From: Prosopocoilus inquinatus
Lineage: Eukaryota > Arthropoda > Insecta > Coleoptera > Lucanidae
Assembly (NCBI GenBank): GCA_036172665.1
Contig: CM069873.1
Span: 36,880,001-36,944,000, forward strand
DNA length: 64,000 bases
Direction of reading: 5' to 3'
Shown here: positions 53,773 through 64,000 of the stretch, piece after piece
Layout: every line of letters starts with the position of its first letter
Numbering within the stretch: position 1 is the first letter of the stretch
Notes under the pieces: model-generated
Databases searched by the model: none
What the model saw: the letters and a program-made list of their open reading frames with translations, nothing else
What the model was told of the DNA's origin: nothing
Made by a program: the position numbers and the translations under genes

Positions 53773-56164
53773 GGATCCTTACTCATCTATCATGTTATTT
53801 GACGTTTCGATGGACTCTAGTAACTCTGATGTGAGATACGAAGTTTTTGGACGCAGCAGGAGCTGGAAATAGTTTTAAACGAAACAACACGTATTAGCGT
53901 TGTTCCCGTGATGTATCTAATCGATCCTTACTCATCTATCATGTTATTTAACGTTTGGATGGACTCCAGTAACTCTGATGTGAGATACAATGTTCTCGGA
54001 CGCAGCAGAAGCTGGAAATAGTTTTGAACGAAACAACACGTATTAGCGTTGTTCCTGTGATGTATCTAATCGTTCCATACTCATCTATCATGTTATTTGA
54101 CGTTTGGATGGACTCCAGTAACTCTGATGTGAGATACAAAGTTTTCGGACGCAGCAGAAGCTGGAAATAGTTTTAAACGAAACAACACGCATTACCGTTG
54201 TTCCTGTGATGTATCTAATCGATCCTTACTCATCTATCATGTTATTTGGCGTCTCGATGGACTCCAGTAACTCTGATGTGAGATACAAAGTTTTCGGACG
54301 CAGCAGAAGCTGGAAATAGTTTTAATCGAAACAACACGCATTAGCGTTGTTCCTGTGATGTATCTAATCGATCCTTACTCATCTATCATGTTATTTGACG
54401 TTTGGATGGACTCCAGTAGCTCTGATGTGAGATACAAAGTTCTCGGACGCAGCAGAAGCTGGAAATAGTTTTGAACGAAACAACACGTATTAATTAGCGT
54501 TGTTCCTGTGATGTATCTAATCGATCTTTACTCATCTATCATGTTATTTGACGTTTGGATGGACTCCAGTAACTCTGATGTGAGATACAAAGCTTTCGGA
54601 CGCAGCAGAAGCTGGAAATAGTTTTGAACGAAACAACACGTATTAGCGTTGTTCCTGTGATGTATCTGATCGATCCTTACTTAGCTACTATGTTATTTGA
54701 CGCTTCGATGGACTCCAATAACTCTGATGTGAGATACAAAGTTTTCGGACGCAGCAGAAGCTGGAAATAGTTTTAAACGAAACAACACGCATTACCGTTG
54801 TTCCTGTGATGTATCTAATCGATCCTTACTCATCTATCATGTTATTTGGCGTTTCGATGGACTCCAGAAACTTTGATGTGAGATACGAAGTTCTCGGACG
54901 CAGCAGGAGCTGGAAATAGTTTTAAACGAAACAACACGTTTTAGCGTTGTTCCTGTGATGTATCTAATCGATCCTTACTCATCTATCATTTTATTTGACG
55001 TTTGGATGGACTCCAGTAACTCTGATGTGAGATACAAAGTTTACGGACGCAGCAGAAGCTGGAAATAGTTTTAAAAGAAACAACACGCATTACCGTTGTT
55101 CCTGTGATGTATCTAATCGATCCTTACTCATCTATCATGTTATTTGGCGTTTCGATGGACTCCAGAAACTTTGATGTGAGATACGAAGTTCTCGGACGCA
55201 GCAGGAGCTGGAAATAGTTTTAAACGAAACAACACGTTTTAGCGTTGTTCCTGTGATGTATCTAATCGATCCTTATTTATCTATCATGTTATTTGACGTT
55301 TCGATGGACTCTAGTAACTCTGATGTGAGATACGAAGTTTTTGGACCCAGCAGGAGCTGGAAATAGTTTTAAACGAAACAACACGTATTAGCGTTGTTCC
55401 TGTGATGTATCTAATCGATCCTTACTCATCTATCATGTTATTTGACGTTTGGATGGACTCCAGTAACTCTGATGTGAGATACAAAGTTCTCGGACGCAGC
55501 AGAAGCTGGAAATAGTTTTGAACGAAACAACACGTATTAATTAGCGTTGTTGTTGTGATGTATCTAATCGATCCTTACTCATCTATCATGTTATTTGACG
55601 TTTGGATGGACTCCAGTAACTCTGATGTGAGATACAAAGTTCTCGGACGCAGCAGAAGCTGGAAATAGTTTTAAACGAAACAACACGCATTAGCGTTGTT
55701 CCTGTGATGTATCTAATCGATCCTTACTCATCTATCATGTTATTTGACGTTTCGATGGACTCCAGTAACTCTAATGTGAGATACGATATTTTCGGACGCA
55801 GCAGAAGCTGGAAATAGTTTTAAACGAAACAACACGCATTAGCGTTGTTCCTGTGATGTATCTAATCGATCCTTACTCATCTATCATGTTATTTGACGTT
55901 TCGATGGACTCTAGTAATTCTGATGTGAGATACGAAGTTTTTGGACGCAGCAGGAGCTGGAAATAGTTTTAAACGAAACAACACGTATTAGCGTTGTTCC
56001 TGTGATGTATCTAATCGATCCTTATTTATCAATCATGTTATTTGACGTTTCGATGGACTCTAGTAACTCTGATGTGAGGTACAAAGTTTTCGGACGCAGC
56101 AGAAGCTGGAAATAGTTTTAAATGAAACAACACGCATTAGCGTTGTTCCTGTGATGTATCTAAT
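53773..56164 (+). repeat. Domain B 16-mer HOR unit B4 (2392 bp)
   Basis: 2392 equals 16 x 149 plus 8, from two expansions (54489 and 55536). It is collinear with the start of B1 up to 55410 and with the end of B1 after 55354. It is therefore B1 with about 50 consecutive monomers removed. Confidence 0.93.
55354..55410. other. Deletion junction that created the 16-mer HOR (B4)
   Basis: Up to 55410 the sequence equals B1 near 28,986 (ACCCAGCAGG side). From 55354 on it equals B1 near 36,400 (the B1 copy has CAAGAGC just before). The 57-bp overlap is common to both, and the intervening 50 monomers of B1 are absent. Confidence 0.85.
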
Positions 56165-58556
56165 GGATCCTTACTCATCTATCATGTTATTTGACGTTTC
56201 GATGGACTCTAGTAACTCTGATGTGAGATACGAAGTTTTTGGACGCAGCAGGAGCTGGAAATAGTTTTAAACGAAACAACACGTATTAGCGTTGTTCCCG
56301 TGATGTATCTAATCGATCCTTACTCATCTATCATGTTATTTAACGTTTGGATGGACTCCAGTAACTCTGATGTGAGATACAATGTTCTCGGACGCAGCAG
56401 AAGCTGGAAATAGTTTTGAACGAAACAACACGTATTAGCGTTGTTCCTGTGATGTATCTAATCGTTCCATACTCATCTATCATGTTATTTGACGTTTGGA
56501 TGGACTCCAGTAACTCTGATGTGAGATACAAAGTTTTCGGACGCAGCAGAAGCTGGAAATAGTTTTAAACGAAACAACACGCATTACCGTTGTTCCTGTG
56601 ATGTATCTAATCGATCCTTACTCATCTATCATGTTATTTGGCGTCTCGATGGACTCCAGTAACTCTGATGTGAGATACAAAGTTTTCGGACGCAGCAGAA
56701 GCTGGAAATAGTTTTAATCGAAACAACACGCATTAGCGTTGTTCCTGTGATGTATCTAATCGATCCTTACTCATCTATCATGTTATTTGACGTTTGGATG
56801 GACTCCAGTAGCTCTGATGTGAGATACAAAGTTCTCGGACGCAGCAGAAGCTGGAAATAGTTTTGAACGAAACAACACGTATTAATTAGCGTTGTTCCTG
56901 TGATGTATCTAATCGATCCTTACTCATCTATCATGTTATTTGACGTTTGGATGGACTCCAGTAACTCTGATGTGAGATACAAAGCTTTCGGACGCAGCAG
57001 AAGCTGGAAATAGTTTTGAACGAAACAACACGTATTAGCGTTGTTCCTGTGATGTATCTGATCGATCCTTACTTAGCTACTATGTTATTTGACGCTTCGA
57101 TGGACTCCAATAACTCTGATGTGAGATACAAAGTTTTCGGACGCAGCAGAAGCTGGAAATAGTTTTAAACGAAACAACACGCATTACCGTTGTTCCTGTG
57201 ATGTATCTAATCGATCCTTACTCATCTATCATGTTATTTGGCGTTTCGATGGACTCCAGAAACTTTGATGTGAGATACGAAGTTCTCGGACGCAGCAGGA
57301 GCTGGAAATAGTATTAAACGAAACAACACGTTTTAGCGTTGATCCTGTGATGTATCTAATCGATCCTTACTCATCTATCATTTTATTTGACGTTTGGATG
57401 GACTCCAGTAACTCTGATGTGAGATACAAAGTTTACGGACGCAGCAGAAGCTGGAAATAGTTTTAAAAGAAACAACACGCATTACCGTTGTTCCTGTGAT
57501 GTATCTAATCGATCCTTACTCATCTATCATGTTATTTGGCGTTTCGATGGACTCCAGAAACTTTGATGTGAGATACGAAGTTCTCGGACGCAGCAGGAGC
57601 TGGAAATAGTTTTAAACGAAACAACACGTTTTAGCGTTGTTCCTGTGATGTATCTAATCGATCCTTATTTATCTATCATGTTATTTGACGTTTCGATGGA
57701 CTCTAGTAACTCTGATGTGAGATACGAAGTTTTTGGACCCAGCAGGAGCTGGAAATAGTTTTAAACGAAACAACACGTATTAGCGTTGTTCCTGTGATGT
57801 ATCTAATCGATCCTTACTCATCTATCATGTTATTTGACGTTTGGATGGACTCCAGTAACTCTGATGTGAGATACAAAGTTCTCGGACGCAGCAGAAGCTG
57901 GAAATAGTTTTGAACGAAACAACACGTATTAATTAGCGTTGTTGTTGTGATGTATCTAATCGATCCTTACTCATCTATCATGTTATTTGACGTTTGGATG
58001 GACTCCAGTAACTCTGATGTGAGATACAAAGTTCTCGGACGCAGCAGAAGCTGGAAATAGTTTTAAACGAAACAACACGCATTAGCGTTGTTCCTGTGAT
58101 GTATCTAATCGATCCTTACTCATCTATCATGTTATTTGACGTTTCGATGGACTCCAGTAACTCTAATGTGAGATACGATATTTTCGGACGCAGCAGAAGC
58201 TGGAAATAGTTTTAAACGAAACAGCACGCATTAGCATTGTTCCTGTGATGTATCTAATCGATCCTTACTCATCTATCATGTTATTTGACGTTTCGATGGA
58301 CTCTAGTAATTCTGATGTGAGATACGAAGTTTTTGGACGCAGCAGGAGCTGGAAATAGTTTTAAACGAAACAACACGTATTAGCGTTGTTCCTGTGATGT
58401 ATCTAATCGATCCTTATTTATCAATCATGTTATTTGACGTTTCGATGGACTCTAGTAACTCTGATGTGAGGTACAAAGTTTTCGGACGCAGCAGAAGCTG
58501 GAAATAGTTTTAAATGAAACAACACGCATTAGCGTTGTTCCTGTGATGTATCTAAT
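56165..58556 (+). repeat. Domain B 16-mer HOR unit B5 (2392 bp)
   Basis: The same length and internal junction as B4, with expansions at 56881 and 57928. Only scattered substitutions separate the two, such as AGTATTAAACG near 57311 and AACAGCACGC near 58222. Confidence 0.93.
57746..57802. other. Same deletion junction in B5
   Basis: Identical context to the B4 junction, exactly 2392 bp downstream. It shows that the 16-mer was duplicated after the deletion. Confidence 0.85.
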
Positions 58557-61500
58557 GGATCCTTACTCATCTATCATGTTATTTGACGTTTCGATGGACT
58601 CTAGTAACTCTGATGTGAGATACGAAGTTTTTGGACGCAGCAGGAGCTGGAAATAGTTTTAAACGAAACAACACGTATTAGCGTTGTTCCCGTGATGTAT
58701 CTAATCTATCCTTACTCATCTATCATGTTATTTAACGTTTGGATGGACTCCAGTAACTCTGATGTGAGATACAATGTTCTCGGACGCAGCAGAAGCTGGA
58801 AATAGTTTTGAACGAAACAACACGTATTAGCGTTGTTCCTGTGATGTATCTAATCGATCCTTACTCATCTATCATGTTATTTGGCGTTTCGATGGACTCC
58901 AGAAACTTTGATGTGAGATACGAAGTTCTCGGACGCAGCAGGAGCTGGAAATAGTTTTAAACGAAACAACACGTTTTAGCGTTGTTCCTGTGATGTATCT
59001 AATCGATCCTTACTCATCTATCATTTTATTTGACGTTTGGATGGACTCCAGTAACTCTGATGTGAGATACAAAGTTTACGGACGCAGCAGAAGCTGGAAA
59101 TAGTTTTAAAAGAAACAACACGCATTACCGTTGTTCCTGTGATGTATCTAATCGATCCTTACTCATCTATCATGTTATTTGGCGTTTCGATGGACTCCAG
59201 AAACTTTGATGTGAGATACGAAGTTCTCGGACGCAGCAGGAGCTGGAAATAGTTTTAAACGAAACAACACGTTTTAGCGTTGTTCCTGTGATGTATCTAA
59301 TCGATCCTTATTTATCTATCATGTTATTTGACGTTTCGATGGACTCTAGTAACTCTGATGTGAGATACGAAGTTTTGGACGCAGCAGGAGCTGGAAATAG
59401 TTTTAAACGAAACAACACGTATTAGCGTTGTTCCTGTGATGTATATAATCGCTCCTTACTTAGCTACTATGTTATTTGACGTTTCGTTGGACTCCAGTAA
59501 CTCTAATGTGAGATACGAAATTTTCGGACGCAGCAGAAGCTGGAAATAGTTTTAAACGAAACAACACGTATTAGCGTTGTTCCTGTGATGTATCTAATCG
59601 ATCCTTACTCATCTATCATGTTATTTGACGTTTGGATGGACTCCAGTAACTGATGTGAGATACAAAGTTCTCGGACGCAGCAGAAGCTGGAAATAGTTTT
59701 GAACGAAACAACACGTATTAGCGTTGTTCCTGTGATGTATCTAATCGATCCTTACTTATCTATCATGTTATCTGACGTTTGGATGGACTCCAGTAACTCT
59801 GATGTGAGATACAATGTTTTCGGACGCAGCAGAAGCTGGAGATAGTTTTAAACGAAACAACACGCATTAGCGTTGTTCCTGTGATGTATCTAATCGATCC
59901 TTACTCATCTATCATGTTATTTGGCGTTTCGATGGACTCCAGTAACTCTGATGTGAGATACAAAGTTTTCGGACGCAGCAGTAGCTGGAAATAGTTTTGA
60001 ACGAAACAACACGTATTAGCGTTGTTCCTGTGATGTATCTGATCGATCCTTACTTAGCTACTATGTTATTTGACGTTTCGATGGACTCCAATATCTCTGA
60101 TGTGAGATACAAAGTTTTCGGACGCAGCAGAAGCTGGAAATAGTTTTAAACGAAACAACACGCATTAGCGTTGTTCCTGTGATGTATCTAATCGATCCTT
60201 ATTTATCTATCATGTTCTTTGACGTTTCGATGGACTCTAGTAACTCTGATGTGAGATACGAAGTTTTTGGACGCAGCAGGAGCTGGAAATAGTTTTAAAC
60301 GAAACAACACGCATTAGCGTTTTTCCTGCGATGTATCTAATCGATCCTTATTTATCTATCATGTTATTTGACGTTTCGATGGACTCTAGTAACTCTGATG
60401 TAAGATACGAAGTTTTTGGACGCAGCAGGAGCTGGAAATAGTTTTAAACGAAACAACACGTATTAGCGTTGTTCCTGTGATGTATCTAATCGATCCTTAT
60501 TTATCTATCATGTTATTTGACGTTTCGATGGACTCTAGTAACTCTGATGTGAGATACGAAGTTTTTGGACGCAGCAAGAGCTGGAAATAGTTTTAAACGA
60601 AACAACACGTATTAGCGTTGTTCCTGTGATGTATCTAATCGATCCTTATTTATCTATCATGTTATTTGACGTATCGATGTACTCTAGTAACTCTGATGTG
60701 AGATACGAAGTTTTTGGGTGCAGCAGGAGCTGGAAATAGTTTTAAACGAAGCAACACGTATTAGCGTTGTTCCTGTGATGTATCTAATAGATCCTTACTT
60801 AGCTACTATGTTATTTGACGTTTCGATGGACTCCAGTAACTCTAATGTGAGATACGAAATTTTCGGACGCAGCAGAAGCTGGAAATAGTTTTAAACGAAA
60901 CAACACGCATTAGCGTTGTTCCTGTGATGCATCTAATCGATCCTTATTTATCTATCATGTTATTTGACGTTTGAATGGACTCCAGTAACTCTGATGTGAG
61001 ATACAAAGTTCTCGGACGCAGCAGAAGCTGGAAATAGTTTTGAACGAAACAACACGTATTAGCGTTGTTCCTGTGATGTATCTAACCGATCCTTACTTAT
61101 CTACTATGTTATTTGACGTTTCGATGGACTCTAGTAACTCTGATGTGAGATACGAAGTTTTTGGACGCAGCAGGAGCTGGAAATAGTTTTAAACGAAACA
61201 ACACGTATTAGCGTTGTTCCTGTGATGTATCTAATCGATCCTTACTCATCTATCATGTTATTTGACGTTTGAATGGACTCCAGTAACTCTGATGTGAGAT
61301 ACAAAGTTCTCGGACGCAGCAGAAGCTGGAAATAGTTTTAAACGAAACAACACGCATTAGCGTTGTTCCTGTGATGTATCTAATCGATCCTTACTCATCT
61401 ATCATGTTATTTGACGTTTCGATGGACTCCAGTAACTCTAATGTGAGATACGATATTTTCGGAAGCAGCAGAAGCTGGAAATAGTTTTAAACGAAACAAC

Positions 61501-64000
61501 ACGCATTAGCGTTGTTCCTGTGATGTATCTAATCGATCCTTACTCATCTATCATGTTATTTGACGTTTCGATGGACTCTAGTAATTCTGATGTGAGATAC
61601 GAAGTTTTTGGACGCAGCAGGAGCTGGAAATAGTTTTAAACGAAACAACACGTATTAGCGTTGTTCCTGTGATGTATCTAATCGATCCTTATTTATCTAT
61701 CATGTTATTTGACGTTTCGATGGACTCTAGTAACTCTGATGTGACATACGAAGTTTTTGGGCGCAGCAGGAGCTGGAAATAGTTTTAAAAGAAGCAACAC
61801 GTATTAGCGTTGTTCCTGTGATGTATCTTATCGATCCTTAATTATCTACTATGTTATTTGACGTTTCGATGGACTCTAGTAACTCTGATGTGAGATACGA
61901 AGTTTTTGGACGCAGCAGGAGCTGGAAATAGTTTTAAACGAAACAACACGTATTAGCGTTGTTCCTGTGATGTATCTAATCGATCCTTACTCATCTATCA
62001 TGTTATTTGACGTTTGAATGGACTCCAGTAACTCTGATGTGAGATACAAAGTTCTCGGACGCAGCAGAAGCTGGAAATAGTTTTAAACGAAACAACACGC
62101 ATTAGCGTTGTTCCTGTGATGTATCTAATCGATCCTTACTCATCTATCATGTTATTTGACGTTTCGATGGACTCCAGTAACTCTAATGTGAGATACGAAA
62201 TTTTCGGACGCAGCAGAGGCTGGAAATAGTTTTAAACGAAACAACACGTATTAGCGTTGTTCCTGTGATGTATCTAATAGATCCTTATTTATCTATCATG
62301 TTATTTGGCGTTTCGATGGACTCCAGTAACTCTGATGTGAGATACAAAGTTTTCGGACGCAGCAGAAGCTGGAAATAGTTTTGAACGAAACAACACGTAT
62401 TAGCGTTGTTCCTGTGATGTATCTAATCGATCCATACTTAGCTACTATGTTATTTGACGTTTCGATGGACTCCAATAACTCTGATGTGAGATACAAAGTT
62501 TTCGGACGCAGCAGAAGCTGGAAATTGTTTTAAACGAAGCAACACGTATTAGCGTTGTTCCTGTGATGTATCTAATAGATTCTTATTTATCTGTCATGTT
62601 ATTTGACGTTTCGATGGACTCTAGTAACTCTGATGTGAGATACGAAGTTTTTGGACGCAGCAGGAGCTGGAAATAGTTTTAAACGAAACAACACGTATTA
62701 GCGTTGTTCCTGTGATGTATCTAATCGGTCCTTATTTATCTATAATGTTATTTGACGTTTCGATGGACTCTAGTAACTCTGATGTGAGATACAAAATTTT
62801 CGGACGCAGCAGAAGCTGGAAATAGTTTTAAACGAAACAACACGCATTAGCGTTGTTCCTGTGATGTATCTAATCGATCCTTATTTATCTATCATGTTAT
62901 TTGACGTTTGAATGGACTCCAGTAACTCTGATGTGAGATACAAAGTTCTAGGACGCAGCAGAAGCTGGAAATAGTTTTGAACGAAACAACACGTATTAGC
63001 GTTGTTCCTGTGATGTATCTAATCGATCCTTACTTATCTACTATGTTATTTGACGTTTCGATGGACTCTAGTAACTCTGATGTGAGATACGAAGCTTTTG
63101 GACGCAGCAGGAGCTGGAAATAGTTTTAAACGAAACAACACGTATTAGCGTTGTTCCTGTGATGTATCTAATAGATCCTTACTTAGCTACTATGTTATTT
63201 GACGTTTCGATGGACTCCAGTAACTCTAATGTGAGATACGAAATTTTCGGACGCAGCAGAAGCTGGAAATAGTTTTAAACGAAACAACACGCATTAGCGT
63301 TGTTCCTGTGATGTATCTAATCGATCCTTATTTATCTATCATGTTATTTGACGTTTGAATGGACTCCAGTAACTCTGATGTGAGATACAAAGTTCTAGGA
63401 CGCAGCAGAAGCTGGAAATAGTTTTGAACGAAACAACACGTATTAGCGTTGTTCCTGTGATGTATCTAATCGATCCTTACTTATCTACTATGTTATTTGA
63501 CGTTTCGATGGACTCTAGTAACTCTGATGTGAGATACGAAGTTTTTGGACGCAGCAGGAGCTGGAAATAGTTTTAAACGAAACAACACGTATTAGCGTTG
63601 TTCCTGTGATGTATCTAATCGATGCTTACTCATCTATCATGTTATTTGACGTTTGGATGGACTCCAGTAACTCTGATGTGAGATACAAAGTTCTCGGACG
63701 CAGCAGAAGCTGGAAATAGTTTTGAACGTAACAACACATATTAGCGTTGTTGCTGTGATGTATCTAATCGATCCTTACTCATCTATCATGTTATTTGACG
63801 TTTGGATGGACTCCAGTAACTCTGATGTGAGATACAAAGTTTTCGGACGCAGCAGAAGCTGGAGATAGTTTTAAACGAAACAACACGCATTAGCGTTGTT
63901 CCTGTGATGTATCTAATCGATCCTTACTCATCTGTCATGTTATTTGACGTTTGGATGGACTCCAGTAACTCTGATGTGAGATACAAAGTTCTCGGACGCA
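58557..64000 (+). repeat. Domain B, divergent last unit B6 (incomplete)
   Basis: Starts like B5, but about 5 monomers plus one 4-bp expansion are missing after 58,850 (offset to B5 drops from 2392 to 1643). It then follows the long-unit order: GTATATAATCGCTCC near 59439, AGTAACTGATG near 59650, GTTATCTGACG near 59768. From about 59,850 on monomer order is reshuffled relative to B1-B3, and no later GGATCC tag is seen before the window ends. Confidence 0.85.

Larger units (their letters stand above)
1..64000 (+). repeat. Satellite DNA array, 149-bp monomer, about 429 tandem copies
   Basis: The landmark TCGGACGCAG (or a close variant) recurs at 3, 152, 301, 450 and 599, always 149 bp apart, and continues in the same orientation to the last base. 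Dividing the window by 149 gives about 429.5 copies. A monomer reads, in order: TTCTCGGACGCAGCAG, AAGCTGGAAATAG, TTTTAAACGAAACAACACG, CATTAGCGTTGTTCCTG, TGATGTATCTAATCGATCC, TTACTCATCTATCATG, TTATTTGACGTTTGGATGG, ACTCCAGTAACTCTGATG, TGAGATACAAAG. GC is about 40% and CpG is not depleted (about 7 observed, 6 expected). No inversion, transposon, gene or unique spacer interrupts it. Because 149 is not a multiple of 3, no frame stays open across many monomers. I do not recognise the satellite family by name. A role in centromeric or pericentromeric chromatin is plausible but only inferred. Confidence 0.99.
25906..64000 (+). repeat. Domain B: long HOR family (16 to 66 monomers)
   Basis: The GGATCC variant of the ATCGAT site occurs once per unit, at 27349, 37205, 46914, 53773, 56165 and 58557. 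The TATTTAACG variant keeps the same spacing. Domain B is enriched in the CTCTAG / GAAGTTTTTGG / AGGAGC class and in CTTATTTATC. It holds all nineteen 4-bp ATTA-type expansions in the window. Confidence 0.95.

Noticed and set aside
62296..62496. 66-codon minus-strand reading frame
   Set aside because: The same chance frame in a variant monomer pair, again starting at TTG. It has no domain, signal or codon bias.
1..64000. CRISPR array
   Set aside because: The repeats are contiguous 149-bp monomers with no unique spacers. Short repeats separated by unrelated sequence are absent.
1..64000. Assigning the satellite to a named species or family
   Set aside because: The 149-bp length and sequence do not match a family I can recall with certainty; a database search of the consensus would be needed.

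Overview
The whole window is one uninterrupted tandem array of a single satellite DNA monomer of 149 bp, about 429 copies head to tail on the same strand. The array runs off both ends. I see no protein-coding gene, tRNA, rRNA, transposon or unique spacer anywhere in the 64 kb. The monomer is about 40% GC. Its CpG count is about 7 against an expected 6, so CpG is not depleted. This argues weakly against a heavily methylated vertebrate or plant genome and towards an invertebrate, perhaps an insect, but I cannot name the species. A block this size with higher-order structure suggests centromeric or pericentromeric heterochromatin; that is inference, not something the sequence proves.

The array has two domains with different higher-order repeats (HORs). 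Domain A (1 to about 26,000) is built on a 20-monomer HOR of exactly 2980 bp. It carries an optional 8-monomer cassette (1192 bp) that turns the unit into a 28-mer. The left part (1 to about 10,360) is a longer, partly rearranged 37/38-monomer version in two copies. Domain B (about 26,000 to the end) has a very long HOR marked by a unique GGATCC variant at 27349, 37205, 46914, 53773, 56165 and 58557. The intervals are 9856, 9709, 6859, 2392 and 2392 bp, which correspond to 66, 65, 46, 16 and 16 monomers plus small indels that account for every remaining base. The 16-mer is an internal deletion product of the 66-mer that was then duplicated in tandem. The A/B junction falls inside a 133-bp tract shared by both domains, as expected for recombination between near-identical monomers.

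Length is held very tightly. Between 9041 and 22153 the spacing is exactly 88 x 149 bp. The few indels are diagnostic: a 4-bp ATTA-type expansion found only in domain B, a 2-bp loss, a 2-bp gain and rare 1-bp losses. Each monomer carries two short dyads and an ATCGAT palindrome. In the first dyad (CAGC, 4-nt loop, GCTG) the common variation sits in the loop while the stem is mostly kept. The ATTA expansion sits in the loop of the second dyad. A subset of monomers has a partial CENP-B-box-like motif. The only open reading frames are short chance frames on the minus strand that begin with TTG and recur because the satellite recurs.
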